NCBI RefSeq assembly: GCF_003253745.1
Contig: NZ_MZXV01000056.1
Span: 124,001-188,000 of the forward strand
From: Mesorhizobium kowhaii
GTDB lineage: Bacteria; Pseudomonadota; Alphaproteobacteria; Rhizobiales; Rhizobiaceae
Direction of reading: 5' to 3'
Length of the DNA stretch: 64,000 nt
Shown: one piece after another, positions 7,190 to 16,078 of the stretch
Position numbering within the stretch: the first letter of the stretch is position 1
Layout of the letters: each line of letters opens with the position of its first letter
Made by a program: the position numbers and the translations under genes
The notes under the pieces: generated by a model
What the model saw: the letters and a program-made list of their open reading frames with translations, nothing else
The model's database searches: none
Told to the model about the DNA's origin: nothing

Positions 7190-9559
7190 ATGAGCCAGTC
7201 GCCCTACCCTGCAATTGCCGCCGGCCCGCCGCGCCCGAGCCTTATCCTGCGGCCCGGGCAGATCGCGCTGCCGCCCGGCATGGAGCGTTATACCATCCAG
7301 GGCAATGGCGCCGTCCTCATCGAAGTCGAGGCTGGCGATACGATCAGCGTGCGCAATGTCGAGGGCGGCCAGGCCTGCGAGCTGCTGGCGTGGGACAAGG
7401 CTGGCGTGACGGATACCGGCATTTTTGGTGAAACATCGAACAGCAATGCCGCCGGCATCAAGGCACTGCTCGCCGAGGGCGACGACAGTCTCGCAGCCCT
7501 GCGACGCGGGCTTGCGCGCCGGCAGGTGCAGCTTGATCAGGCAAAAGCCGTGCGCGTGTTCGGCGGCACCACGCCGGCCGGCACCGAGCAGGGTTTCACC
7601 GTCGCGCGCGACGGTGCGATGGTCATCGCCGCTCCCGGCGGGCCGATGCTGGTCGATGGCCACGATACGGCGACGCCGCTCAGCGTCATCGTCCGACGCG
7701 CCACCATCCGCGCGGCGGCGAAGTCCCAACTGGTCGATCCGCTTGCCGATCCGGTGCTCGACCTGCGCGTCCACTCGGCGACGGCCGAATCCTATTTCGT
7801 CAAGGCCGGCGACTATCTGCAGATCATCGATGTCGACGGGCGCCAATGCACCGACTTCCAGTGCTTTTCGGCGCGCAAGCTGGACAAGGGCCGCGACCAT
7901 CCGCTCGACGTGACGACGACCCGTACGCTGATGGGTGCGAGCTATCCGATGCCCGGCCTGCATTCGAAATATTACGACCAGGACATGGAGCCGCTGGTCG
8001 AGGTGGTGCAGGACACCTGTGGCCGGCACGACGCCTTCGCGCTCGCCTGCGCCGCCAAATATTACGACGATATCGGCTATCCCGGCCACACCAACTGCTC
8101 GGAGAATTTCAACCGCGCGCTGTCGGATAAGGGCGTCACGCCACGTGCCGGCTGGATGGCGATCAACTTCTTCTTCAACACCGCGATCGACGCGCATGGC
8201 GTCATGGTGTCCGACGAGCCATGGTCGCGGCCGGGCGATTATGTGCTGCTGCGGGCGCTGACCGACATCGTCTGCGTGTCCTCAGCCTGCCCCGACGATA
8301 CGACGCCGGCCAATGGCTGGAACCTGACCGACATCCATGTGCGGACCTATTCCGGCCAGCACAAATTCTCGCGAGCGATCGCCAGACGCATGACGCCTGA
8401 TTCGGAACCGAAAATGACCCGCGAGACATCCTTTCATTCGAGCTTTGCCGAGCACACCCGCAACTTCGTCGAGTACAGGGGCTATTGGCTGGCCAATTCC
8501 TTCGCCAGGCAAGGTCCGATAGCCGAATACTGGGCCTGCCGGCAGGACGCCGTGATCATGGACCTGTCGCCACTGCGCAAGTTCGAGGTCACCGGCCCGG
8601 ATTCCGAAGCGTTGCTGCAATACACGCTAACCCGCGACGTCAAGAAGCTTGGTGTCGGTCAGGTCGTCTATTCGGCGATGTGCTACGAGCACGGCGGCAT
8701 GATCGATGACGGCACGCTGCTGCGGCTTGGCAAGGACAATTTCCGCTGGGTCGGCGGCGACGATCTGTCCGGCGAATGGCTGCGCGAGACGGCGAAAAAG
8801 CTTGGCCTCAACGTGCTGGTGCGCTCCTCCACCGACCAGATGCACAATATCGCCGTGCAGGGCCCGAAGAGCCGCGATATTTTGAAGGAGGTCATCTGGA
8901 CCTCGCCATTGCAACCGTCGATCGAGGAGCTCGAATGGTTCCGCTTTGCAGTGGCGCGCATCGGCGGCGGCAACGGCATCCCGGTCGTCGTCTCGCGCAC
9001 CGGCTACACCGGCGAGCTTGGTTACGAAATCTGGTGCCATCCGCGCGACGCCGAAAAAGTGTTCGACGCCATCTGGGAGGCCGGCCAGCCGCATGGGTTG
9101 AAGCCGATGGGGCTGCAGGCGCTCGACATGGTGCGCATCGAGGCCGGGCTGATCTTCGCCGGCTACGAATTCTCGGACCAGACCGATCCGTTCGAGGCCG
9201 GCATCGGCTTTACCGTGCCGTTGAAGACCAAGACCGACGACTTCATCGGCCGCGAGGCGCTGATCCGGCGCAAGGAAAACCCGCAAACAAAACTGGTCGG
9301 CCTCGACATCGACGCCAATGTCGCGGTCGGCCATGGCGATTGCGTGCATGTCGGCCGCGCCCAGATCGGCGTGGTCACATCAGGCATGCGCTCGCCGGTG
9401 CTGAACAAGACCATCGCGCTGGCGAGGCTCGACGTCACCCATGCCACTGTTGGTACCGAGGTCGAGATCGGCAAGCTCGACGGCCATGCCAAGCGGCTGC
9501 CGGCCCGCGTTGTCGCCTTTGCCCATTACGATCCGCAGAAGACCAAGCCGCGCTCCTGA
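7190..9559 (+). CDS. DUF1989-DUF1989-GcvT fusion protein (putative folate-dependent aminomethyltransferase)
   Basis: The 789-residue protein reads as three parts. Residues about 20-175 resemble a degenerate DUF1989/urea-carboxylase-associated domain. Residues about 195-385 form a well-kept copy with cysteine motifs DTCGRHDAF (275-283), NCSENF (302-307) and SSACPDD (364-370). From about 415 there is a GcvT domain (MDLSPLRKFEVTGPDSEALL, VSRTGYTGELGYEIW, DFIGREAL). GcvT domains pass C1 units to tetrahydrofolate. DUF1989 proteins are often found beside urea and amide metabolism genes and may bind metal. Its position after mgdABCD suggests handling of the C1 unit or of a methylated amine; this is inference. 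The start is ATG 7190 after an A-rich leader. Confidence 0.75.
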   Translation: MSQSPYPAIAAGPPRPSLILRPGQIALPPGMERYTIQGNGAVLIEVEAGDTISVRNVEGGQACELLAWDKAGVTDTGIFGETSNSNAAGIKALLAEGDDSLAALRRGLARRQVQLDQAKAVRVFGGTTPAGTEQGFTVARDGAMVIAAPGGPMLVDGHDTATPLSVIVRRATIRAAAKSQLVDPLADPVLDLRVHSATAESYFVKAGDYLQIIDVDGRQCTDFQCFSARKLDKGRDHPLDVTTTRTLMGASYPMPGLHSKYYDQDMEPLVEVVQDTCGRHDAFALACAAKYYDDIGYPGHTNCSENFNRALSDKGVTPRAGWMAINFFFNTAIDAHGVMVSDEPWSRPGDYVLLRALTDIVCVSSACPDDTTPANGWNLTDIHVRTYSGQHKFSRAIARRMTPDSEPKMTRETSFHSSFAEHTRNFVEYRGYWLANSFARQGPIAEYWACRQDAVIMDLSPLRKFEVTGPDSEALLQYTLTRDVKKLGVGQVVYSAMCYEHGGMIDDGTLLRLGKDNFRWVGGDDLSGEWLRETAKKLGLNVLVRSSTDQMHNIAVQGPKSRDILKEVIWTSPLQPSIEELEWFRFAVARIGGGNGIPVVVSRTGYTGELGYEIWCHPRDAEKVFDAIWEAGQPHGLKPMGLQALDMVRIEAGLIFAGYEFSDQTDPFEAGIGFTVPLKTKTDDFIGREALIRRKENPQTKLVGLDIDANVAVGHGDCVHVGRAQIGVVTSGMRSPVLNKTIALARLDVTHATVGTEVEIGKLDGHAKRLPARVVAFAHYDPQKTKPRS

Positions 9560-9816
9560 CCGCTGCCGCTTTTTTGGGCTGACGAACCGCCTGTCGGTGA
9601 TGTCGCCGGGCGCCTGAGCCCGCGCGCTCGCAACCGTGATGTGCACGACTTCACAAAACGCTTGACGTGAAAGCGCGTCGGATCAATCTTCACTGCTAAG
9701 AAAAAAATGCGACTGAGTGGAAACACCGGCAGCCGCTCAATGCATGCGTCGATGATGAAGCCTCGCGAAGTCGCGGCCGTCACGAACGGGGACATCAAAA
9801 TGGGGAAGCCAAACAC

Positions 9817-11526
9817 ATGAGCACAATAACGACTGCCTTGGAGCAGCCTGCGGAGAGCAAGCTGCACCGGAATATCGACTGGCGCGGCGCCTTCTGGGTA
9901 GCCAGCGGCGTTCCTGCCCTCGTCCTGTTTTCGATCGGCGGCATTGCCGGCACCACCGGCACGCTGGCCTTCGCGATCTGGATCGCCTCCATGATCATGG
10001 GCTTCCTGCAATCCTTCACCTATGCCGAGATCGCCGGCCTGTTCCCGAACAAGTCGGGCGGCGCCTCGATCTATGGTGCTACCGCCTGGCTGCGCTATTC
10101 CAAGTTCATCGCGCCTCTCTCGGTGTGGTGCAACTGGTTCGCCTGGTCGCCGGTGCTGTCGCTCGGCTGCTCGATCGCCGCCGCCTATATCCTCAACGCG
10201 CTGGCGCCGGTGCCGCTGTTCACCGATGCCTCGCCCGATGTCGTCGCCTATATCGCGGCCCATGCCGGAACGAGCGCCGCCGATGCGATCACCGCGGTGA
10301 CCGCGGCCGCCACGCCCGCGATCCGCACCTGGACGCTGTTCAGCCACACGCTGGGTCCGGTTTCCTTCACGCTCAATGCGACCTTCTTCATCGGCGCGGT
10401 GCTGATGCTGATCATCTTTTCCATCCAGCATCGCGGCATTCTGGGCACCGCCAATGTGCAGAAATATATCGGCCTGCTGGTCATCATCCCGATGCTGATC
10501 GTCGGCGTCGTACCGATCGTCACCGGCCAGATCAACTGGGCGAATTTTTCGCCGCTGGTGCCGCTGGCCGCTGCCTACGCGCCCGAGCCCGGCTCGTGGA
10601 ACATTGCCGGCTGGACACTCGTCCTCGGCGGCATGTTCATCGCCGCATGGTCGACCTACGGTTTTGAGACCGCCGTCTGCTACACCTCGGAGTTCAAGAA
10701 CCCGGGCACCGACACGTTCAAGGCGATCTTCTATTCCGGCCTGCTCTGCATGCTGCTGTTCATCCTGGTGCCGTTCACCTTCCAGGGTGTGCTCGGCCTC
10801 AACGGCATGCTGGCGACGCCGATCGTCGACGGCTCCGGTGTCGCCGACGCGCTGGCCGGTATGGTCGGTGGCGGCGCGCTGATCCACAGCCTGCTGGTGA
10901 TGCTGATGATCCTGGCGCTGGTGCTGTGCATCATGACGGCGATGGCAGGGTCTTCGCGCACGCTATACCAGGGCTCGGTGGACGGCTGGCTGCCGCGCTA
11001 TCTCAGCCATGTCAACGAGCATGGCGCGCCGACCCGTGCCATGTGGACCGACCTCGTCTTCAACCTGATCGTGCTGGCCATCGCCTCGGCCGACGCGACG
11101 AGCTTCTTCTTCATCCTCGCCGTGTCGAACTGCGGCTACATCATCTTCAACTTCCTCAACCTCAACGCCGGCTGGATCCACCGCATCGACAACGGCCACA
11201 TCGCGCGGCCATGGAAGGCGCCGAGCTGGCTGCTCGGCGTCGGCGCCATCTTCGCCTATGTCAATGCGATCTTCATGGGCGCCGGCGCCAAGGTGTGGAA
11301 CCCGATGGCACTGTGGGCCGGACTGATCACGGCCGCTCTGATCATCCCGGTGTTCTGCTATCGCCACTACATCCAGGACGGTGGCAAGTTCCCCGACCAT
11401 ATGCTGGCCGACCTCGGCATGAGCTCGTCCGATCTGGCGGTCAAGAAGGCGGGGATGCTGCCCTACCTGACGCTGGTCGCCGGCGTGGTGGTGATGCTGC
11501 TCGCCAACTGGTATTTCGTCATCTGA
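9817..11526 (+). CDS. APC-family amino-acid/amine permease
   Basis: A 569-residue membrane protein with about twelve hydrophobic stretches, starting near VASGVPALVLFSIGGIAGTTG and ending MLPYLTLVAGVVVMLLANWYFVI. The order of segments and motifs such as YAEIAGLFPNKSGGASIYGA (residues about 68-87) and the mid-protein STYGFETAVCYTSEF fit the APC (amino acid-polyamine-organocation) superfamily. It stands alone between the N-methylglutamate genes and the demethylase block, ending in a clear intrinsic terminator at 11585-11617. An amine or amino-acid substrate related to those neighbours is plausible but not shown. A leader of 257 bases precedes it, in which I see no other gene. Confidence 0.8.
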   Translation: MSTITTALEQPAESKLHRNIDWRGAFWVASGVPALVLFSIGGIAGTTGTLAFAIWIASMIMGFLQSFTYAEIAGLFPNKSGGASIYGATAWLRYSKFIAPLSVWCNWFAWSPVLSLGCSIAAAYILNALAPVPLFTDASPDVVAYIAAHAGTSAADAITAVTAAATPAIRTWTLFSHTLGPVSFTLNATFFIGAVLMLIIFSIQHRGILGTANVQKYIGLLVIIPMLIVGVVPIVTGQINWANFSPLVPLAAAYAPEPGSWNIAGWTLVLGGMFIAAWSTYGFETAVCYTSEFKNPGTDTFKAIFYSGLLCMLLFILVPFTFQGVLGLNGMLATPIVDGSGVADALAGMVGGGALIHSLLVMLMILALVLCIMTAMAGSSRTLYQGSVDGWLPRYLSHVNEHGAPTRAMWTDLVFNLIVLAIASADATSFFFILAVSNCGYIIFNFLNLNAGWIHRIDNGHIARPWKAPSWLLGVGAIFAYVNAIFMGAGAKVWNPMALWAGLITAALIIPVFCYRHYIQDGGKFPDHMLADLGMSSSDLAVKKAGMLPYLTLVAGVVVMLLANWYFVI

Positions 11527-11537
11527 CGTCTGTCTTT

Positions 11538-11563
11538 GACCGGGCGCCCAAGGGGGCCCGGTC
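11538..11563 (+). terminator. GC-rich hairpin after the APC permease
   Basis: Arms GACCGGGC (11538-11545) and GCCCGGTC (11556-11563) pair perfectly. No T-run follows directly. It probably acts together with the stronger terminator at 11585-11617. Confidence 0.5.
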
Positions 11564-11584
11564 CGCACTCTCCCTTGATCTCCG

Positions 11585-11617
11585 ATCCATCCCTGTGAAA
11601 GCCGGGATGGATTTTTT
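11585..11617 (+). terminator. Rho-independent terminator of the APC permease gene
   Basis: Perfect 9-base arms ATCCATCCC (11585-11593) and GGGATGGAT (11604-11612) are followed by a run of six T. It separates the permease from the downstream demethylase genes. Confidence 0.85.
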
Positions 11618-11655
11618 GTTGTTTGCCTCCCTGCCCATTGCGCAGGGACCGAGGT

Positions 11656-11697
11656 GCGAATATGCTTGTTGTACGATCGTTCAACAAGCATATTCGC
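11656..11697. promoter_or_regulatory. 42-nt palindrome, copy 1: probable operator of the BetI-like repressor
   Basis: Outer 10-base arms GCGAATATGC and GCATATTCGC enclose TTGTTG, TACGATCGTT and CAACAA. The inner 22 bases, read toward the downstream gene, match copy 2 (23491-23532) at 21 of 22 positions. The outer arms differ completely between copies yet are perfectly self-complementary in each. It ends 10 bases before the ATG at 11708. BetI-type TetR operators have related ACG-CGT dyads, and a BetI-like gene lies between the two copies. Confidence 0.75.
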
Positions 11698-11707
11698 GAA
11701 GCCCCCG

Positions 11708-13810
11708 ATGACCTGCAATCCCCGCTACGAAATCCTGTTCGAGCCGATGCGGATCGGGCCGGTCACCGCGCCGAACCGCTTCTATCAAGTGCCGCATGCA
11801 AGCGGCATGACCAATGCCCTGCCGCGGGTGCGCGCGGCCTTTCGTGAAGCCAAGGCCGAGGGTGGATGGGGCGTGATCTGCACCGGGGCCTGTTCGATCG
11901 ACCCCAGCTCTGACGACACGCCGCTGCCTTTCGCCACGATGTGGGACGACAATGATATCCGCGCGCATGCGCTGATGACGGAGGCAGTGCACCGCCATGG
12001 CGCGCTTGCCGGCGTGGAATTGTGGCACGGCGGCGCATCGGTGATGAACCGGACAAGCCGCCTGCCGCCGCTGTCGCCGTCCGGCATTCCATGGATGGCC
12101 ACCCATGTCGGCTTCATGGGCAATTTGCGGCCGAAGACCATGGACAAGGCCGATATACGAGAGGTCTTGAGATGCCAGACTGAGGCGGCGCGCAAGGCGC
12201 GCACGGCCGGCTTCGACATCGTCTATGTCTATGCCGGCATGGGTTATCTCGGCTACGAGTTCCTGCTGCCGGAATACAATCATCGCGCCGACGAATACGG
12301 CGGACCGATCGAGAACCGGGTGCGCTTCGTGCGCGAAATGATCGAGGTCACCAAGGATGCCGTCGGCAAAGACTGCGGCGTCGCCTTGCGGGTCAGCCTC
12401 GAGGAACTGCGCGGACGGCCCGGCCGCAACCAGCCCTCCGAGGCGCACGAACTGGTCGACCTGCTGGCGGACCTGCCGGACCTGTTCGACGTCAAGATGG
12501 ATTCCAGCCCGACCGACTGTTCGGCATCCCGCTTCACCGGCGAAGGCAGCCACGAGCCGGTGATCGATTTCGTCAAGTCGCTGACCAAGAAACCGGTGGT
12601 CGGCGTCGGGCGTTTCACCTCGCCCGACACCATGGTCTCACAGATCCGGCGCGGCGTGCTGGACTTCATCGGCGGCGCGCGGCCTTCGATCGCCGACCCC
12701 TTCCTGCCGAACAAGATCCGCGAGGGCCGCGAGGCCGAAATCCGCGAATGCATCGGCTGCAACATCTGCATCTCGAGCTGGCATGACGGCGTGCCGGTGC
12801 GCTGCACCCAGAACCCAACCGCGGGCGAAGAATGGCGTCGCGGCTGGCACCCCGAGCGCGTCGAGCGCGCCGACGCGCCCGAACGGATCCTGATTGTCGG
12901 CGGCGGGCCGGCCGGGCTCGAATGCGCGCTGACGCTCGGCCGTCGCGGCCATGAGGTGATGCTCGCCGACAGCGGCCGGACCTTCGGCGGGCGGCTGACC
13001 TTCGAGAAGACCCTGCCCGGACTGTCGGCCTGGAACCGCGTCGTCGACTACCGCCTCGGGCGCCTCAACGAGATGAGCAACGTCTCGCTCTATCCCGAGA
13101 GTGTTTTGGGCGCCGACGAGACCATCGAGCTGGCGCCGGACCGCGTTGTGCTGGCGACCGGCGCGCGCTGGACCGACATGCTCTATTCCTCGCTGGAGAT
13201 TCCGGCCGGCCGGCTCGATCATCCCGATGTCCTGACACCGGACGACATCGCCGGCGGCCGGCTTCCTCAGGGGCCGACCCTGGTCTTCGATTTCGACAAT
13301 TACACCATGGGCGGCGTCCTCACCGAGCATCTGGCAGCACACGGCATCCCGGTCAGCTACGTGACCCCGGCTGGCCAGGCGTCCGCATGGACGATCATGA
13401 CCAACGAGCTGCCGCTGGTGCATCGCGCCCTGGCGCGGCGCAAGGTGCCGGTGACGACGCTGCATCTCTTGAAATCCTTCGACGGCGAGACGGCGACGCT
13501 GGCGCATCTGTTCACCGGCGAGGAAACCCGCGTCGCCTGCCGCTCAGTGCTGATCGTCGGGCTCAGGCTGCCGCGCGGCGAACTCTTCGAGGCGCTGACG
13601 CAACGCGCGGACGCGCTTGCGGCCGCCGGCATCAAAAGTGTCGATCGTATCGGCGACACGCTGGCCCCAGGTGCCATCGCCCATGCGGTGCATAGCGGCC
13701 ACAAGCTTGCCCAGGAGATCGGCGCAAAAATCCGCTGGCAGCCCTACCGCCGCGACACGCCGATCGTCGATGCGGTGGCGGATTTCGACATGCGGACGGC
13801 AGCCGAATAG
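11708..13810 (+). CDS. NADH:flavin oxidoreductase, TMADH/DgcA/StcD-like demethylase
   Basis: The 700-residue protein has the trimethylamine dehydrogenase architecture. An old-yellow-enzyme FMN barrel covers about 1-345 (RYEILFEPMRIGPVTAPNRF; LWHGGA at 105-110). A 4Fe-4S site follows with Cys 348, 351, 354 and 366. A C-terminal FAD/NAD domain starts at ILIVGGGPAG (394-403). Relatives oxidatively remove N-methyl groups from trimethylamine, dimethylamine, dimethylglycine or N-methylproline; the substrate here is not determined. I chose the ATG at 11708 because the family normally begins with PRYEILFEP. The frame is open further upstream through the palindrome, to a GTG at 11654. It is followed after 9 bases by an MttB-family gene, so the two are probably co-transcribed. 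Confidence 0.83.
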   Translation: MTCNPRYEILFEPMRIGPVTAPNRFYQVPHASGMTNALPRVRAAFREAKAEGGWGVICTGACSIDPSSDDTPLPFATMWDDNDIRAHALMTEAVHRHGALAGVELWHGGASVMNRTSRLPPLSPSGIPWMATHVGFMGNLRPKTMDKADIREVLRCQTEAARKARTAGFDIVYVYAGMGYLGYEFLLPEYNHRADEYGGPIENRVRFVREMIEVTKDAVGKDCGVALRVSLEELRGRPGRNQPSEAHELVDLLADLPDLFDVKMDSSPTDCSASRFTGEGSHEPVIDFVKSLTKKPVVGVGRFTSPDTMVSQIRRGVLDFIGGARPSIADPFLPNKIREGREAEIRECIGCNICISSWHDGVPVRCTQNPTAGEEWRRGWHPERVERADAPERILIVGGGPAGLECALTLGRRGHEVMLADSGRTFGGRLTFEKTLPGLSAWNRVVDYRLGRLNEMSNVSLYPESVLGADETIELAPDRVVLATGARWTDMLYSSLEIPAGRLDHPDVLTPDDIAGGRLPQGPTLVFDFDNYTMGGVLTEHLAAHGIPVSYVTPAGQASAWTIMTNELPLVHRALARRKVPVTTLHLLKSFDGETATLAHLFTGEETRVACRSVLIVGLRLPRGELFEALTQRADALAAAGIKSVDRIGDTLAPGAIAHAVHSGHKLAQEIGAKIRWQPYRRDTPIVDAVADFDMRTAAE

Positions 13811-13819
13811 GAGAAAGCC

Positions 13820-15358
13820 ATGGAGCGCATCACGGCACGTCGCAGACCCGGCCGCCCGCAGCGCGAGGTCGGCGGTATCGAACAGCGGCCGTGGAAGCAG
13901 CTGACGCGGCCCTATGCGCCGATCGAGATCCTGTCGGCCGACCAGGTGCAGACGATCCACGAAATGGGCCTCACCATCCTCGAGGAGATCGGCATGCGCG
14001 TGCTGCAGCCGCAGGCACGCCAGTTCTATCGCGCCGCCGGCTGTGATGTCGACGAAGGCGAGATGCGGGTGCGCTTCGACCGTGCGATGGTCATGGAGCG
14101 CGTCGCCATGGTGCCGTCATCGTTCGAACTGCGGGCCCGCAATCCGGCGAAGAACGTCAAGGTCGGCGGCAGGCACTGTATCCTGTCGTCGGTCGGCGGA
14201 CCGGCCTATGTCATGGACAATGATCGCGGCCGCAGGCCGGGCACCTATGCCGAAATGTGCGACTATCTCAAACTCATCCAGTCGTTCAACGTGCTGCATC
14301 AGGAAGGCGGCGGGCCGTTCGAGCCGCTCGACCTGCACCAGAACACCCGCCATCTCGACCTCTACTATGCCGAGATCACTTTGCTCGACAAGAACTGGCA
14401 GCCGCAGGCGCTTGGCCGGGGACGCGCCATCGACGCGCTGGAAATGGTGGCGATCTCGCTCGGCACGACGCGTGAAAACCTGGCGCAGGAGATGCCTGTG
14501 TTTACCGGCATCATCAACACCAACTCGCCGCTGCAGCTCGACGAGCCGATGGCCGAAGGGCTGATCGCGCTGGCCGAGCATGGCCAGGTCAATGTCATCA
14601 CGCCGTTCACGCTCGCCGGCGCGATGAGCCCGGTGACGCTCGCCGGCGCGCTGTCGCAGCAGCACGCCGAGGCGCTGGCAGGCATCGTGCTGACCCAGAT
14701 CGTGCGCCCCGGCGTGCCGGTGATGTATGGCGGCTTCACCTCGAATGTCGACATGAAGACCGGCGCACCGGCCTTCGGCACGCCCGAATACACACAGGCC
14801 GCGCAGATCACCGGCCAGCTGTGCCGGCTGATCGGCGTGCCGTTCCGCTCCAGCAATGTCACCGCTGCCAATTCGGTCGATGCGCAGGCGGCCTATGAGA
14901 GCGCCATGTCGCTGTGGGGCTGCCTGATGGGCGGCGCCAATCTGGTGCTGCACGCCGCCGGCTGGCTCGGCGGCGGGCTGACGGCATCATTCGAGAAACT
15001 GGTCATCGATGCTGAGATGCTGCAGATGATGTGCGCCTATTTCGACCCGCCGGTGGTGGACATCGACACGCTGGCGCTGGAAACCGTCCGCGAGGTCGGC
15101 CCGGCCGGGCACTTCTTCGGCGCGGCGCACACGATGCAGCGCTACGAGCGGGCGTTCTACTCGCCGCTGGTGTCCAACTGGGACAATTACGACACTTGGA
15201 TGGAACGCGGCCAGGTGACGGCGCGCGAGCGGGCCAATGTGGTCTGGAAGCGCATGGTCGCCGAGTATGAGCAGCCGCCGATCGATCCTGGGATCGACGA
15301 GGCGTTGCGCGACTATATGGAACGCCGCAAGCGCGAGGGCGGTTCGCCGCTGAATTAG
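13820..15358 (+). CDS. MttB-family methyltransferase (non-pyrrolysine)
   Basis: The 512-residue protein resembles the trimethylamine/glycine-betaine:corrinoid methyltransferase superfamily. Supporting segments are HEMGLTILEEIGMRVL near 47-62, NTNSPLQLDEPMAEGLIALAEHG in the middle and the Gly-rich GGANLVLHAAGWLGGGLTASFEK. There is no in-frame amber codon, so it belongs with the non-pyrrolysine members, some of which demethylate glycine betaine, proline betaine or carnitine. It starts at ATG 13820 behind GGAGAAAGCC, 9 bases after the DgcA-like gene. No corrinoid protein gene is seen in the window. A cognate methyl acceptor must lie elsewhere, or the protein has another role. Its stop overlaps the convergent tetR gene by 3-4 bases. 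Confidence 0.8.
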   Translation: MERITARRRPGRPQREVGGIEQRPWKQLTRPYAPIEILSADQVQTIHEMGLTILEEIGMRVLQPQARQFYRAAGCDVDEGEMRVRFDRAMVMERVAMVPSSFELRARNPAKNVKVGGRHCILSSVGGPAYVMDNDRGRRPGTYAEMCDYLKLIQSFNVLHQEGGGPFEPLDLHQNTRHLDLYYAEITLLDKNWQPQALGRGRAIDALEMVAISLGTTRENLAQEMPVFTGIINTNSPLQLDEPMAEGLIALAEHGQVNVITPFTLAGAMSPVTLAGALSQQHAEALAGIVLTQIVRPGVPVMYGGFTSNVDMKTGAPAFGTPEYTQAAQITGQLCRLIGVPFRSSNVTAANSVDAQAAYESAMSLWGCLMGGANLVLHAAGWLGGGLTASFEKLVIDAEMLQMMCAYFDPPVVDIDTLALETVREVGPAGHFFGAAHTMQRYERAFYSPLVSNWDNYDTWMERGQVTARERANVVWKRMVAEYEQPPIDPGIDEALRDYMERRKREGGSPLN

Positions 15359-16035
15359 GAATCTCGCAGCGGACCGACCTGCGCCTCAAGCATCTCGAAG
15401 CCGGCGGCTTCGGCGGCCTGCGGCGTCACTACGCTTTCGTCGAGGCACCATTCGAGCCAGAGCCCGTCGACCAGCGCGATGAAATTGCGCGCCAGCGTCG
15501 GGGCGTCGACTTGCCTGCCGCGCGGCACGGCGACCGCTGCGATATCCTCGGCGAGCTCCGCCCGGTAGGCGTCATAGAGTTCGCGGTGCGCCGCCTTGAG
15601 CCGCGGGTTGACGGCAATCTCCCCCCACAGCGACAGCCAGATCAGAAGATTGTCACGGCTGAAGTAATCGGGTGAAAAATTGGAGTGCACCAGCGCCGCG
15701 AGCGCTGCCTGCGGCGACCAATCGGACGTCTCCGCGCGACGACGCTTGGCTTCGGCGATCTGATTGTTGACGCTGGCATAGAGCGAGGATTTGTAGACCT
15801 CGACCAGCAAGCCATCGAGGCCTTCGAAATGATGGTTGATGAGGCCGCGCGAGACACCGGCCTCCTTGCAGATGCGATCGATGGTAAAGGCGCCGATGCC
15901 GCCGACCGACAGGCATCGCGTTGCCGCGTCGATCAGCATCGAGCGGCGCACATCCGCCTGTTCACGGCTGAAGCGCGGCGGCGATTTCTTGGCGCCGCGC
16001 TTGCGTTTTTCAGGTGCTGGTTCCGCTTCCGTCAT
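15355..16035 (-). CDS. TetR-family transcriptional repressor, BetI-like
   Basis: A 226-residue protein with a TetR helix-turn-helix at about 30-80 (MLIDAATRCLSVGGIGAFTI, then ICKEAGVSRGLINHHFEGLDG). The C-terminal segment LLIWLSLWGEIAVNPRLKA followed later by ALVDGLWLEWCLDES closely resembles the BetI ligand domain. BetI senses choline. Here the gene lies convergent to the DgcA/MttB pair and tail-to-head before the ABC importer on its own strand. The two 42-nt palindromes at 11656 and 23491 bracket this gene set, so I infer that it represses both outward-facing operators in response to a quaternary or tertiary amine. A Lys/Arg-rich N-terminal tail precedes the helix-turn-helix. Confidence 0.82.
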   Translation of the reverse strand: MTEAEPAPEKRKRGAKKSPPRFSREQADVRRSMLIDAATRCLSVGGIGAFTIDRICKEAGVSRGLINHHFEGLDGLLVEVYKSSLYASVNNQIAEAKRRRAETSDWSPQAALAALVHSNFSPDYFSRDNLLIWLSLWGEIAVNPRLKAAHRELYDAYRAELAEDIAAVAVPRGRQVDAPTLARNFIALVDGLWLEWCLDESVVTPQAAEAAGFEMLEAQVGPLRDS

Positions 16036-16078
16036 GGCTCCCAGCTAAACGATCAGCTCTTTCCTGTCCACGGAAGCG

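Noticed and set aside
11656..11697. First palindrome as the terminator of the APC permease
   Set aside because: A proper T-tailed terminator lies upstream at 11585-11617, and the palindrome core recurs before a second gene, so it is regulatory.
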